Positions 1 through 8,730 are shown, numbered from the stretch's first letter. The stretch: DNA of 64,000 bases from Kineococcus terrestris (GCF_041020765.1 NZ_JBEUEJ010000004.1); one strand, 5' to 3'. Notes: generated from the sequence alone by a model not told the origin. Translations and numbers: made by a program.

Positions 1-24
1 GGGGGCCAGCCGCGCGCTGAGGGT

Positions 25-44
25 CCCGGTGACTTGCCACCGGG
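25..44 (-). terminator. short hairpin downstream of the DUF892 gene
   Basis: CCCGGTG and CACCGGG form a 7-bp stem with a 6-nt loop about 60 bases past the stop of the leftward DUF892 gene. There is no U-tract, so termination is only plausible. Confidence 0.3.
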
Positions 45-103
45 CCCGGCTCCCGCCGCGCCCGCGGGGCGCCGCCGGCCGCCCCCCCCCCGCGGGGCTG
101 CCG

Positions 104-913
104 TCAGTGCTGGGAGCCGCCGCGCTCCTCGCTCTCGGCGATGCGCGCCTGCAGGGCGCTGTCGTCGAACTTCTCCGCCCCGGTCGCCCCGGGGTCGGTG
201 ACCGGGGCGGTGGCCGGCGCGGTGACCGTCGTGGTGGCCGTCGTGGTGGCCGTCGTGGTGGCCGCCTCCGTCCGCAGGGACTCCTCCGCGGCCTCGCGCG
301 CCTGCCCCTTCGCCCTCTCGTCGGCCACCTTCGAGGCGGCGGCCGCGGCCACGCCGACCGTGGCGGCCACCCCGGCGGCGATGCCCGCCTTCACGCCGGT
401 GCTCCTGCCGCCCTCGACCTCGGTGGCGACACCGGACATCGCGATCCGCTCGGCGAGCGCCTTCACCTTCGAGGCGGCCGTCTGCTCCTGCGCGAGGCTG
501 GACCCCAGGAGGGTCGCCACCTCGCGGGCGCCGCGGGCGCGGGCGTGCACGGCGAGCGTCTCGTAGACGGCCTGCTCGTGGTGCGCCGTCTCCAGGGCGG
601 CGGCCAGGACGACGGCGTCGGCGAGGGAGTCGTCGGTCTTCTTCAGCGTGGCCTCGGCCTCGGCGGCCAGCGCCTTCGTCACCGGGCACGGGGAGTCGTC
701 GACCTCCTCCCCGAGCAGGGAGAAGCACTGCTGGAGGGCCTCGACCTGCACGCTGGTCTCGGCGGCGCGCTCGCGCAGCAGCTGCTTCAGCTCGGGGCGC
801 TGGGCGGCCTCCTCCAGACGGCCGAGCAGCGCCAGGACGTCGCGCTCCATCGTCAGCGCGGCGCCCAGCTTGTAGCTGAAGATCTTCTCGGGGGTGTTCA
901 GCCGGTCGAACAT
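104..913 (-). CDS. DUF892 ferritin-like (YciE/YciF-type) protein
   Basis: Predicted 269 aa. Residues 1-165 form an all-helical DUF892 domain, with E23 in MERDVL and a later HHEQAVYET segment of the kind that carries ligands in ferritin-like four-helix bundles. The family is linked to stress responses, but its reaction is not firmly known. After the domain comes an Ala/Val-rich hydrophobic stretch (about 175-200) that could insert in or lie on the membrane. A charged segment and a Thr/Ala-rich tail follow; the tail is encoded by a 12-bp tandem repeat near bases 220-262. The ATG at 913 is preceded by GAGGAG. A longer upstream reading frame exists but begins inside the next gene, so I kept the RBS-supported start. 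The gene stands alone. Confidence 0.8.
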   Translation of the reverse strand: MFDRLNTPEKIFSYKLGAALTMERDVLALLGRLEEAAQRPELKQLLRERAAETSVQVEALQQCFSLLGEEVDDSPCPVTKALAAEAEATLKKTDDSLADAVVLAAALETAHHEQAVYETLAVHARARGAREVATLLGSSLAQEQTAASKVKALAERIAMSGVATEVEGGRSTGVKAGIAAGVAATVGVAAAAASKVADERAKGQAREAAEESLRTEAATTTATTTATTTVTAPATAPVTDPGATGAEKFDDSALQARIAESEERGGSQH

Positions 914-1026
914 CGTTCGCTCCTCGACGTGGGGGGTGGGAGGCCTGCTGCTCGACCGCCCCCGACCCTGGCACGCGGGGGCCGGGTCCGCGCCCCGAGC
1001 GCGACGGGCCGGGCGCGCCCACCGGC

Positions 1027-1614
1027 TCAGGGCGCGGCGAGCTCCCCGGCCACCACGGGCACGTCGACGACGTTCCCCGGCGGGGGCAGCGGGCACGCCC
1101 ACGCCGGGTCGTGGGCGCAGCTGGGCGCGTAGGCGAAGTTCAGGTCGACGACGAGGCGGCCGTCGCGCCCGCCGAGGTCGGCGCCCTTGACGGTGTCCAG
1201 CAGGTAGCGCCCACCGCCGTAGCCGGGCCCGGGGTCGCGCAGCGGCAGGAACAGCCCTCCGCCGTACTGGTCGAGCCACCACACGTCGAGGGTCCCCACG
1301 TCCGGCAGCCGCACCCGGCCGACGCGCTCGAGGTGCACGGTGCCGTCGGTGCCGGTCGCCACGTCGTGCCGCTGCGGCGGGGCGTCCTCGACGGCGACCT
1401 CGGCGCGCAGCGCCGGGTCGTACGGCGCGACGGGCAGCCCGGTGAACGCGGCGCGGCGCTCGGGCGCCAGCGGGGAGGCGGGGTGGGTGGCGAACAGCTC
1501 GTCGCGCCCGGCGCGCCACAGGCCGTGCCCGGTCGCCGGGTCGGGCGCGGCGCGCACCGCGGCGTACAGGGCCGCGGTGCGGCGGCGCCAGTCCAGGACG
1601 TCCAGTCGGCTCAC
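1027..1614 (-). CDS. DUF1684 family protein
   Basis: Predicted 195 aa, soluble. It matches the DUF1684 (COG3358) pattern: an N-terminal helical segment with LDVLDWRRRTAALYA, a central beta-rich part, a GGGRYLLDTVKGADLG stretch and a conserved end with DLNFAYAPSCAHDPAWACP (nearly the last thing in the protein). Members of the family have no established biochemical role. The GTG start at 1614 has GAGGGT six bases upstream, a weak leaderless-type signal, and no clear Shine-Dalgarno. It is transcribed leftward between the phosphotransferase gene and the DUF892 gene, with 40-110 bp gaps on both sides. Confidence 0.8.
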   Translation of the reverse strand: MSRLDVLDWRRRTAALYAAVRAAPDPATGHGLWRAGRDELFATHPASPLAPERRAAFTGLPVAPYDPALRAEVAVEDAPPQRHDVATGTDGTVHLERVGRVRLPDVGTLDVWWLDQYGGGLFLPLRDPGPGYGGGRYLLDTVKGADLGGRDGRLVVDLNFAYAPSCAHDPAWACPLPPPGNVVDVPVVAGELAAP

Positions 1615-1656
1615 CGGACCACCCTCGCGCAGCGGCCGGTGGGCGGCGCGGCGGGC

Positions 1657-2583
1657 TCAGCCGGCCGCCAGTCCCGCCCGCCGCCGCACCCACGCCAGCA
1701 GCGCCTCCCCCTGCACGCGCTGGAACTGCCGCAGCGTCGGCAGGCCCGGCGGCGCGGGCCGGCGGGCACCGTCGAGGAAGTACGCGGCGAGCCCGGCCAG
1801 GACGGCGGTCAGCTCACCGGGGTCGGCGTCGCGGGTCGTGGGCGAGGTGGCCAGCAGGGCGTCGACGTCGTGACCGCCGTACCGCTCGACCTCCACGAGC
1901 AGCAGGAGGGCGTCCAGCCAGACCGGGCCGCGGCAGGCGTGCGGCCAGTCGACGAGGACGGCGCCGCCGGCGGTGAGCAGCACGTTGTCGGCGCGCAGGT
2001 CCGCGTGCGCCAGGGTGTCGCCGCCCAGGCTCGCGACACCGCGGCGGGCGAGATCGCGCAGCTCGTCCAGCCCGGCCAGCCGGACGCCGTCGGCGGCCAG
2101 GCGGTCGAAGCCGGCGAAGTCCTCGCGCAGCGCGTCGGCGGCCGCGGGCAGGTCCGGCACCGGGCACGGGGTCGCTCCGGCGGCGAGCACGGCCAGGGCG
2201 TCCAGCACCGCGGCCACGTCGGCCGGCCGCCACGGCAGGGCCGGCTGGTGCCCGTCGACGTCCTCCAGGACGAGGGCGACCCAGCCGCCGTCGTCGACCG
2301 TCCCCAGCAGCCGCGGCACCGGCAGGGACGGCGGCAGCACCGCGCTGACGCGTCCCTCGCGGCGGTGCAGCTGCGGGCTGTGCGCGTTCGGCTCCGGTCC
2401 GACGGCCTTGACGAACGCGCGGCGTCCGGTGGCGGTGACGACCCGGTCGGCGGACCCGGGCGAGAACCCGCCGGCCTGGCTGTCGGCGCGCACGACCGGC
2501 GAGCCGAGCACGTCGCCGACCCCGTCGCGCACGTGCGGCGGCAGGTCCCGCCACCGCAGCCGGGCCCCTCCCTCACCGCGCAC
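1657..2583 (-). CDS. aminoglycoside phosphotransferase (APH)-family kinase
   Basis: Predicted 308 aa with the APH/choline-kinase fold. The N-lobe Lys lies in RRAFVKAVGPE. The catalytic loop is HADLRADNVLL (H-x-D-x4-N), followed by VLVDWPHA, which takes the DFG position. The substrate cannot be named; many actinobacterial members are orphan small-molecule kinases rather than resistance enzymes. A GTG 12 codons further upstream at 2619 is also open, but CAGGCT lies exactly six bases before GTG 2583. This fits the leaderless pattern seen across the window, so I chose 2583. It stands alone, 42 bp past the next gene. Confidence 0.8.
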   Translation of the reverse strand: MRGEGGARLRWRDLPPHVRDGVGDVLGSPVVRADSQAGGFSPGSADRVVTATGRRAFVKAVGPEPNAHSPQLHRREGRVSAVLPPSLPVPRLLGTVDDGGWVALVLEDVDGHQPALPWRPADVAAVLDALAVLAAGATPCPVPDLPAAADALREDFAGFDRLAADGVRLAGLDELRDLARRGVASLGGDTLAHADLRADNVLLTAGGAVLVDWPHACRGPVWLDALLLLVEVERYGGHDVDALLATSPTTRDADPGELTAVLAGLAAYFLDGARRPAPPGLPTLRQFQRVQGEALLAWVRRRAGLAAG

Positions 2584-2634
2584 GCGGTCAGCCTGGCAGG
2601 ACGGGCGGCGGACCTCCACGGGGTTCCGCGCGCC

Positions 2635-3090
2635 TCACGGGTGCAGGCGCGCGCCCTTGACGACCTTGTCGACGGCGCCGCGCGCGCCGTGGACGGCCAG
2701 GCCGACGAGGTCCAGGTCGGCGCCGGCCACGCGGGCGACGACGGCGCGGTTCGCGGTGTCGTGGCCGGTGGCGAACATGTCCGCGGTGAAGACCGCGACG
2801 TCCACGCCGCGGACGAGGGCGCGCTGCCGGGCGGTGGCCAGCAGCGCGCCGGTGGCCTCGAAGACGAGGACCGGCTGACCGAGCAGGGGCAGGTAGGCCT
2901 GGCCGTCGGCGTCCGCGTACGGCAGCCCCACCAGGTCGGGGTGGCGGGCGGTGACCCCCGAGGCGAGGAACGCGGTGACGTTCAGGCGCTGCCAGGGGGC
3001 GAGGTCGTCGCGCAGCAGGACGGCGGTCTTGGTGGCCGGGCGCGGCGGGGCGTCCCCGGTGGCGGGGGCCGTGGTGGTCTCGGTGCTCAC
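2635..3090 (-). CDS. DUF2000 family protein
   Basis: Predicted 151 aa. After a short Thr/Ala/Pro-rich N-terminus it has the DUF2000 pattern: KTAVLLRDDLAPWQRLNVTA, then ASGV, LPYADADGQAYLPL and a later TGHDTANRAVVA. The family adopts a peptidyl-tRNA hydrolase II-like fold, but its activity is unknown. It is divergently transcribed from an AraC regulator, with only 48 bp between the two starts. DUF2000 and AraC-type genes are commonly paired, so regulation by that neighbour is a reasonable inference. The GTG is preceded by CACGAT at six bases, a leaderless-type signal, with no SD. Confidence 0.8.
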   Translation of the reverse strand: MSTETTTAPATGDAPPRPATKTAVLLRDDLAPWQRLNVTAFLASGVTARHPDLVGLPYADADGQAYLPLLGQPVLVFEATGALLATARQRALVRGVDVAVFTADMFATGHDTANRAVVARVAGADLDLVGLAVHGARGAVDKVVKGARLHP

Positions 3091-3126
3091 CCCTCGATCG
3101 TGCGGACCGGTCGCGGGCCGGTCTTG

Positions 3127-3132
3127 TACGTT
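3127..3132 (+). promoter_or_regulatory. -10 element of the AraC-family gene
   Basis: TACGTT lies six bases before GTG 3139, so transcription should begin at or next to the start codon (leaderless). The divergent DUF2000 -10 (CACGAT on the minus strand, 3097-3102) lies 24 bp away, so both promoters share a very small control region. Confidence 0.5.
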
Positions 3133-3138
3133 CTTGCG

Positions 3139-3966
3139 GTGGCGAGCAGCGCTGCGGCGGGTCCGGGCCCGGGCGAGTTCGTCCGCAGCCGGCGCCCCGG
3201 CGTGCCGGGGGTCGCGGAGGTCCTGCGGGCGCGCTTCACCCGGCACGCCTACCCGATGCACACCCACGACACGTGGACGGTCCTGCTCGTCGACGAGGGC
3301 GCCGTGGACTACGGGCTGGAGCGCCACCGGCACGCCGGCGACCGCAGCGCGGTGACCGTCCTGCCCCCGCACGTCGCCCACGACGGCCGGGCGGCGACGC
3401 CGGAGGGTTTTCGCAAGCGCGTGGTCTACCTGGAGCCGGACGCGCTCCCGGCCGCCGCGGCGGGGTTCTTCGCGGGCGACCCGGCGCTGGGCGACCCGCG
3501 CGCGTGGGACGCGGTCTCCGCGCTGCACGAGGCGGCCAGCCGGCCCGGGGAGGAGTTCGAGGCGGCGGCCCGGGCGGCGCTGGTCGTCGACGCGCTGCGC
3601 TCGCGCGCGGCCGGCCGGGCGGAACCGGTGCGGCACGCGGACAGCCCGCTGGCCCGCCGGTTGCGCGACCTGCTCGACGAGCACGTGGTGGACGGGATGG
3701 CCCTGGCCGACGCGGCGGCGCTGCTGGGCGCGAGCCCGGCGCACCTGGTGCGGGCGTTCGGCCACCACCACGGCCTGCCGCCGCACGCCTACCTGACGGC
3801 CCGGCGCGTGGACCTGGCCCGGCGGCTCCTGCTGGCCGGGACCCGGCCCGCCGAGGCCGCGGCGCGGGCGGGTTTCCACGACCAGTCGCACCTGACGCGG
3901 CACTTCCGGCGGGTGCTGGGGACCACGCCCGCGCGGTTCGCCGGGGCGGTGCGGCCGGAGGGGTGA
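3139..3966 (+). CDS. AraC-family transcriptional regulator
   Basis: Predicted 275 aa. The N-terminal cupin-like AraC-binding domain (about 15-150) shows HAYPMHTHDTWTVLLVDEG and a later PPHVAHDG. The C-terminal AraC-type double helix-turn-helix (about 175-270) shows ALADAAALLGASPAHLVRAF and then AGFHDQSHLTRHFRRVLG, ending in TTPARF. It likely senses a small ligand and controls the divergent DUF2000 gene, itself, or both. The ligand is unknown. A much longer open frame runs upstream of this start, but it is antisense to three real genes. GTG 3139 is fixed by the TACGTT hexamer and by the domain boundary. A strong convergent terminator follows. Confidence 0.88.
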   Translation: MASSAAAGPGPGEFVRSRRPGVPGVAEVLRARFTRHAYPMHTHDTWTVLLVDEGAVDYGLERHRHAGDRSAVTVLPPHVAHDGRAATPEGFRKRVVYLEPDALPAAAAGFFAGDPALGDPRAWDAVSALHEAASRPGEEFEAAARAALVVDALRSRAAGRAEPVRHADSPLARRLRDLLDEHVVDGMALADAAALLGASPAHLVRAFGHHHGLPPHAYLTARRVDLARRLLLAGTRPAEAAARAGFHDQSHLTRHFRRVLGTTPARFAGAVRPEG

Positions 3967-4031
3967 ACCCCCGCGAGGACGGGGCGGGCCGCCGGACCAC
4001 CTGGTCCGGCGGGCCCGCCCCGCGCGGGTTC
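3965..4031. terminator. bidirectional terminator between AraC gene and clpB
   Basis: A long inverted repeat spans the gap between the convergent genes: GAACCC at the left pairs with GGGTTC at the right. The inner arms GGCGGGCCGCCGGACCA and TGGTCCGGCGGGCCCGCC pair with one bulged base. It overlaps the last codon or stop on each side, so it can serve both genes. Confidence 0.75.
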
Positions 4032-6678
4032 AGCGCGCGGTGACGCCGCTCTCGGCCCGGCGCACGACGAGCCCGGAGGACCCGGCGCCCTGCCCGGGGG
4101 CGTCGAGGTCGACGGAGAAACCGCCGTCCTCGACGTCCACCTCGACGGTGTCGCCGTCGCGGACGTCGCCGGCGAGGATGGCGCGGGCCAGCCGGTCGCC
4201 GATCTCGCGCTGCACCAGCCGGCGCAGCGGCCGCGCCCCGTAGGCGGGGTCGTAGCCGGTGATGGCCAGCCAGTCCTTCGCCGCGTCGCTGACGTCCAGG
4301 CTCAGGCGGCGGTCGGCCAGGCGTCCGGCCAGCCGCTGCACCTGCAGCTCGACGATGCGGCTGAGCTCCTGCGTCGACAGCGGGTCGAAGACCACGACGT
4401 CGTCGAGGCGGTTGAGGAACTCCGGCTTGAAGTTCGCCCGCACCGCGCTCATCACCGCGTCGCGCTTGGTGGCCTGCGACAGCTCCGGGTCGACGAGGAA
4501 CTGCGAGCCCAGGTTCGAGGTGAGCACGAGGATGACGTTGCGGAAGTCCACCGTGCGGCCCTGCCCGTCGGTCAGGCGACCGTCGTCGAGGACCTGCAGG
4601 AGGATGTCGAACACCTCCGGGTGGGCCTTCTCCACCTCGTCCAGCAGCACCACCGAGTACGGCCGGCGGCGCACGGCCTCGGTCAGCTGGCCGCCCTCCT
4701 CGTAGCCGACGTACCCGGGCGGGGCGCCGACGAGGCGGGCCACCGCGTGCTTCTCCGAGTACTCGCTCATGTCGATGCGGACCATGGCGCGCTCGTCGTC
4801 GAAGAGGAAGTCCGCCAGCGCCTTGGCCAGTTCCGTCTTGCCGACGCCGGTCGGGCCGAGGAACAGGAAGGAACCCGTGGGGCGGTCGGGGTCGTCGACC
4901 CCGGCCCGGCTGCGGCGCACCGCGTCCGAGACCGCGCGCACGGCCTCGGCCTGGCCGATGAGCCGGGCGCCGAGGAACTCCTCCATGCGCAGCAGCTTCT
5001 CGGTCTCGCCCTCGAGGAGGCGGCCGGCGGGGATGCCGGTCCAGCCGGCGATGACCTCGGCGATGTCGTCGGGGCCCACCTCGTCGGCGACCATCGGCTT
5101 GTGCTCGGCGGCCTGGCTCTCGGCGGCCTGCGCCTGCTCCAGCTCGCGCTCCAGCGCGGGGATGCGCCCGTACAGGACCTCGCTGGCCCCGCCCAGGTCG
5201 CCCTCGCGCTGCAGCCGCTCGGCCTGCGAGCGCAGCTCGTCGATGCGCTGCTTCAGCTCACCGACGCGGTTCAGCCCGGCCTTCTCCTGCTCCCAGCGGG
5301 CGGTCAGCGCGGTCAGCTGCTCCTGCCGGTCGGCCAGCTGACCTCGCAGCGCGTCCAGCCGCTCGCGCGAGGCGGCGTCGTCCTCCTTGGACAGCGCCAG
5401 CTCCTCCATCCGCAGCCGGTCCACGGCGCGGCGCAGCTCGTCGATCTCCACGGGCGAGGAGTCGATCTCCATGCGCAGCCGGGACGCGGCCTCGTCGACG
5501 AGGTCGATGGCCTTGTCGGGCAGCTGGCGGCCGGAGATGTAGCGGTCGGACAGCGTGGCGGCGGCCACGAGGGCGGCGTCGGAGATGGCGACCTTGTGGT
5601 GCGCCTCGTACCGCTCGCGCAGGCCGCGCAGGATGCCGATGGTGTCGGGAACGCTCGGCTCGCCGACGAACACCTGCTGGAAGCGGCGCTCCAGCGCGGG
5701 GTCCTTCTCGATCCGCTCGCGGTACTCGTCGAGGGTGGTGGCGCCCACGAGGCGCAGCTGCCCGCGGGCGAGCATCGGCTTGAGCATGTTGCCCGCGTCC
5801 ATCGAGCCCTCGGCGGCGCCGGCGCCCACGACGGTGTGCAGCTCGTCGATGAACGTGACGACCTGCCCCTCGCTGCGCCGGATCTCCTCCAGGACGGCCT
5901 TCAGGCGCTCCTCGAACTCCCCGCGGTACTTCGCGCCGGCGACCATGCTGGCCAGGTCCAGGGCGATGAGGCGCTTGCCGCGCAGCGACTCCGGCACGTC
6001 CCCGGCGACGATGCGCTGGGCCAGGCCCTCCACGACGGCGGTCTTGCCGACGCCGGGCTCGCCGATGAGGACGGGGTTGTTCTTGGTGCGCCGCGACAGC
6101 ACCTGCACGACGCGGCGGATCTCGGCGTCGCGGCCGATGACCGGGTCGAGCTTGCCCTCGCGCGCCTGCGCGGTGAGGTCGACGCCGTACTTCTCCAGCG
6201 CCTGGTAGGTGCCCTCGGGGTCGGGGGTGGTGACCTTCGCGCCGCCGCGCACGGTCGGCAGCGCGTCGAGGAGGGCGTCGCGGGTGGCGCCGACGGCGCG
6301 CAGCGCCTCCCCGGCCGCCGACTGCCCGGCGGCGGCGCCGAGCAGCAGGTGCTCGGTGGAGACGTAGGCGTCGTCGAGGGCGCGCGCCTCGTCGCCGGCG
6401 GCCTGCATGAGCTGCACGGCGGGGCGCGACAGCTGCGGCTGGGCCACGGCGCTGCCGGAGGCGCTGGGCAGCGAGGCCAGCGCGCCGTCGACGCGGCGCA
6501 CGAGCGTCGCGCGGTCGGCGCCGACGGCGGTGAGCAGGTGGCCGGCGACGCCGTTCTCCTGCGCGACGAGCGCGGCGAGCACGTGCAGCGGCTCGACCTG
6601 CGGGTGACCGGCCGTGGTGGCGCGGCCGACGGCGTCGGCCAGGGCCTCCTGCGCGCGGGTCGTGAGCTTGAGGTCCAC
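4030..6678 (-). CDS. clpB: ATP-dependent disaggregase chaperone ClpB
   Basis: Predicted 882 aa, the usual full length. Order: Clp-N domain (1-145), first AAA+ module with Walker A GEPGVGKTAVVEGLAQR near 200-215 and Walker B FIDELH, the middle coiled-coil (about 400-530) that defines ClpB rather than ClpA/C, and the second AAA+ module with GPTGVGKTELAKALA and VVLLDEVEKAHPEV. The C-terminal D2-small domain contains YDPAYGARPLRR. It works with DnaK to dissolve protein aggregates in the cytosol. GTG 6678 is preceded by AGGAGG. The promoter region carries a HAIR-type operator at 6731-6755, so HspR-type heat-shock repression is expected. It is monocistronic. Confidence 0.97.
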   Translation of the reverse strand: MDLKLTTRAQEALADAVGRATTAGHPQVEPLHVLAALVAQENGVAGHLLTAVGADRATLVRRVDGALASLPSASGSAVAQPQLSRPAVQLMQAAGDEARALDDAYVSTEHLLLGAAAGQSAAGEALRAVGATRDALLDALPTVRGGAKVTTPDPEGTYQALEKYGVDLTAQAREGKLDPVIGRDAEIRRVVQVLSRRTKNNPVLIGEPGVGKTAVVEGLAQRIVAGDVPESLRGKRLIALDLASMVAGAKYRGEFEERLKAVLEEIRRSEGQVVTFIDELHTVVGAGAAEGSMDAGNMLKPMLARGQLRLVGATTLDEYRERIEKDPALERRFQQVFVGEPSVPDTIGILRGLRERYEAHHKVAISDAALVAAATLSDRYISGRQLPDKAIDLVDEAASRLRMEIDSSPVEIDELRRAVDRLRMEELALSKEDDAASRERLDALRGQLADRQEQLTALTARWEQEKAGLNRVGELKQRIDELRSQAERLQREGDLGGASEVLYGRIPALERELEQAQAAESQAAEHKPMVADEVGPDDIAEVIAGWTGIPAGRLLEGETEKLLRMEEFLGARLIGQAEAVRAVSDAVRRSRAGVDDPDRPTGSFLFLGPTGVGKTELAKALADFLFDDERAMVRIDMSEYSEKHAVARLVGAPPGYVGYEEGGQLTEAVRRRPYSVVLLDEVEKAHPEVFDILLQVLDDGRLTDGQGRTVDFRNVILVLTSNLGSQFLVDPELSQATKRDAVMSAVRANFKPEFLNRLDDVVVFDPLSTQELSRIVELQVQRLAGRLADRRLSLDVSDAAKDWLAITGYDPAYGARPLRRLVQREIGDRLARAILAGDVRDGDTVEVDVEDGGFSVDLDAPGQGAGSSGLVVRRAESGVTAR

Positions 6679-6730
6679 GGGCTACCTCCTGGCGAGTGCG
6701 TGTGCGGGGTCGCTGGGCACAACACTGCCA

Positions 6731-6755
6731 GAGTTGAGCTTGTTCCGCTCAACTC
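6731..6755 (-). promoter_or_regulatory. HAIR-type operator (HspR binding) upstream of clpB
   Basis: A perfect inverted repeat, GAGTTGAGC-N7-GCTCAACTC, lies about 55 bp before the clpB start. The known HAIR consensus is CTTGAGT-N7-ACTCAAG. This site keeps TTGAG/CTCAA and the exact 7-base spacer, with C/G in place of T/A at the inner edge. It probably overlaps the -35 region. HspR control of clpB is well known in actinomycetes. Confidence 0.75.
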
Positions 6756-6781
6756 ACAGGACCGGAAGTCCCGCCCCCGCG

Positions 6782-6821
6782 GTGATCATGGACGGTCGAG
6801 CGCTCACCCATCCATGATCAC
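6782..6821. repeat. intergenic palindromic repeat, unit A (copy 1)
   Basis: Arms GTGATCATGGA and TCCATGATCAC (11 bp, perfect) flank an 18-nt loop that itself contains a conserved GGGTGAG/CTCACCC core. The same unit recurs in the opposite orientation at 10368-10410, where the loop is also conserved. Confidence 0.7.
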
Positions 6822-6852
6822 GAGGGGTGGGCGGACCTCACCGCCTCCTCCC

Positions 6853-6887
6853 CCGTGATCTTGCCGGGATTCCCAGCAAGATCACGG
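6853..6887. repeat. intergenic palindromic repeat, unit B (copy 1)
   Basis: CCGTGATCTTGCCGGGA and TCCCAGCAAGATCACGG form a 17-bp imperfect palindrome with one mismatch. It lies just past the stop of the leftward cell-wall-binding gene and could double as a terminator. A near-identical copy sits at 10334-10368. Confidence 0.7.
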
Positions 6888-6937
6888 AGGGGTGGGGCGG
6901 ATCCACGGGAGGGGGTGGCGGGAGAGCGGGACCGGGG

Positions 6938-7477
6938 TCAGGGGGCGGTGGGGACGTCGCCGCACTTGGCGGGGTCGGCGTACTGCTCGGCGTCCAGGAC
7001 CACGGCGTCCGAGACCACGGCCGCACCGCCCGCGACGACGACGTAGCAGGGCTGCAGCCGCACGAGCTCCGCCCGCGTCACCTCCGGCAGCCGGTCGCGC
7101 TCGGTCAGCAGCAGCGGCCCGGCGAGCATCGTCGAGGGGCCCAGCGACAGGGCGTCAGCGCTGGAGGTGCCCGAGGCCAGGTAGACGATCGCGGTCGTCT
7201 CGGCGTCCCAGAACGTCGAGGACACGTCGGCCGCGGTCTCGTAGCGGTCCCGGCCGGACAGGCGCACGGCACCGGCGCCCACGTCGGTCGCGGCGGTGGT
7301 GGCCTCCGGGCCCGCCCCCGCGGGGGTGGCGCCGCTCGCCCGCAGGGCCTGCACGGCGGCCGAGGAGCGGGCCGCGTCGCTCTTGCCGGTGCCGACGGCG
7401 ACGGCGCTGCCGGCGGTGGCGAGCCCCGCGGTCACGGCGACGGCGGCGGACACGGCGAGGATCTTCTTGCGCTGCAC
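6938..7477 (-). CDS. secreted protein with cell wall-binding repeat 2 (CWB2)
   Basis: Predicted 179 aa. The N-terminus has MQRKK followed by a hydrophobic segment ending near AGSAVAV (residue 27), a typical Sec signal peptide, so the protein should be exported. A spacer rich in Ala/Thr/Gly leads to a single CWB2-like unit (about 70-165) starting RLSGRDRYETAADVS and containing SADALSLGPSTMLAGPLLLT and YVVVAGGAAVVSDAV. The family usually carries three tandem units anchoring proteins to cell-wall polymers, so this is a minimal version with no catalytic domain. GTG 7477 is preceded by GGGAG. It stands alone, flanked downstream by the palindromic repeats. Confidence 0.75.
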   Translation of the reverse strand: MQRKKILAVSAAVAVTAGLATAGSAVAVGTGKSDAARSSAAVQALRASGATPAGAGPEATTAATDVGAGAVRLSGRDRYETAADVSSTFWDAETTAIVYLASGTSSADALSLGPSTMLAGPLLLTERDRLPEVTRAELVRLQPCYVVVAGGAAVVSDAVVLDAEQYADPAKCGDVPTAP

Positions 7478-7654
7478 GGTGACTCCCGTCTCGAGGAACC
7501 CGCCGCCGGGGGCGGCGGGCCGTGCGACGAGCGTGCGCGCTGCGTGAGCTCGATGCCCCGGGCACCCGTCCGCGGGAGGGCCGGGCGGGTGACGCCGTCA
7601 CCCGGGCGCCACCGGGCGTCACCCGGACGTCCCAGCGCTGGCAGAGTGGGCGCC

Positions 7655-8578
7655 GTGTCCGCGCGGGAGCTGGTCGTCCTCGGCACCGCCAGCCAGGCCC
7701 CCACCCGCACGCGCAACCACAACGGCTACCTGCTGCGCTGGGACGGCACCTCCGTCCTCTTCGAGGCCGGCGAGGGCACCCAGCGCCAGATGGTCCTGGC
7801 CGGTGTCGCCTCCCCCCGCGTGGAGCGCGTCTGCGTCAGCCACCGGCACGGCGACCACTGCCTCGGTGTGCCCGGCGTGCTGGCCCGGATGGCCCTGGAC
7901 GCCCCCGGCCGCACCGTCACCGTCCACGGACCCCGCGACGCCGAGGCCCACCTGCGGGCGCTGGCGGCCGTCGCCGACGCCGACGTCCACGCCCTCGTCG
8001 AGGCCGTCGACGCCACCCACGACGACGACGTCCCCGTCGCCGAGGTCGCCGGCGCGCGCCTGAGCGCCCGGCTGCTCGACCACCGCGTCCCCGCCGTCGG
8101 CTACCGCCTCGCCGAACCCGACGGGCGCCGCTTCGTCCCCGGCGCGCTGGCCGCCGCCGGCGTCGCGGGCCCCGACGTCGGGCGCCTGCAGCGCGAGGGC
8201 GTCCTGCGCGGCGTGCGGCTCGCCGACGTCACCGAGCCGCGCCCCGGGCAGGTGTTCGCCATCGCGATGGACACCCGCGACCACCCGGCCCTCGACGCCG
8301 TCCTGCGCGGCGCCGACCTCGCCGTCGTCGAGTCCACGTTCCTGGACCGCGACCGCGACCTCGCCGAGCGCTACGCCCACCTGACCGCCCGCCAGGCCGC
8401 GACCGCCGCCGCGCGCGCCGGGGTGCGCCGCCTCGTCCTGACCCACTTCTCCCAGCGCTACACCGACCCCGGTGAGTTCGCCGCCGAGGCCCGCGCGGCC
8501 CTCGCCGACGCCGGCGCGGACGTCGAGGTGCACGTGGCCGCCGACCTCGACGTCGTGCCCGTCCCCGCGCGCCGCTGA
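7655..8578 (+). CDS. rnz: ribonuclease Z-like metallo-beta-lactamase hydrolase
   Basis: Predicted 307 aa. The start reads ELVVLGTASQAPTRTRNHNG, typical of RNase Z. The metal motif H63-x-H65-x-D67-H68 (SHRHGDH) is intact, with later conserved AIAMDTRD and VVESTFL segments and LTHFSQRY near the C-terminus. RNase Z trims the 3' end of tRNA precursors lacking CCA, and the tRNA genes in this window indeed encode no CCA. The exact substrate is inferred from the family. GTG 7655 has CAGAGT seven bases upstream and no SD, so it is probably leaderless. An imperfect hairpin (8584-8611) follows the stop. Confidence 0.82.
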   Translation: MSARELVVLGTASQAPTRTRNHNGYLLRWDGTSVLFEAGEGTQRQMVLAGVASPRVERVCVSHRHGDHCLGVPGVLARMALDAPGRTVTVHGPRDAEAHLRALAAVADADVHALVEAVDATHDDDVPVAEVAGARLSARLLDHRVPAVGYRLAEPDGRRFVPGALAAAGVAGPDVGRLQREGVLRGVRLADVTEPRPGQVFAIAMDTRDHPALDAVLRGADLAVVESTFLDRDRDLAERYAHLTARQAATAAARAGVRRLVLTHFSQRYTDPGEFAAEARAALADAGADVEVHVAADLDVVPVPARR

Positions 8579-8730
8579 CCCGGCGGGCGCGTGAGACGGC
8601 TCACACGCCCCTCAAGGCGGGCCCGTGCACCGCCGACGACACCGTGGACGCTCCTCCGCGGGTCCGGCCCCGGGCGCCGGGGACGACCGACCGGCACCGC
8701 CGCCGTGCTCCCCACACCCGGAGGAACCCG

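Noticed and set aside
1657..2583. Aminoglycoside resistance gene
   Set aside because: APH fold alone does not give the substrate, and the gene sits among housekeeping genes without mobile signs.
4621..6858. 745-codon open frame on the plus strand
   Set aside because: Antisense to clpB; repetitive Gly/Ala/Leu/Arg composition and no recognisable domain.
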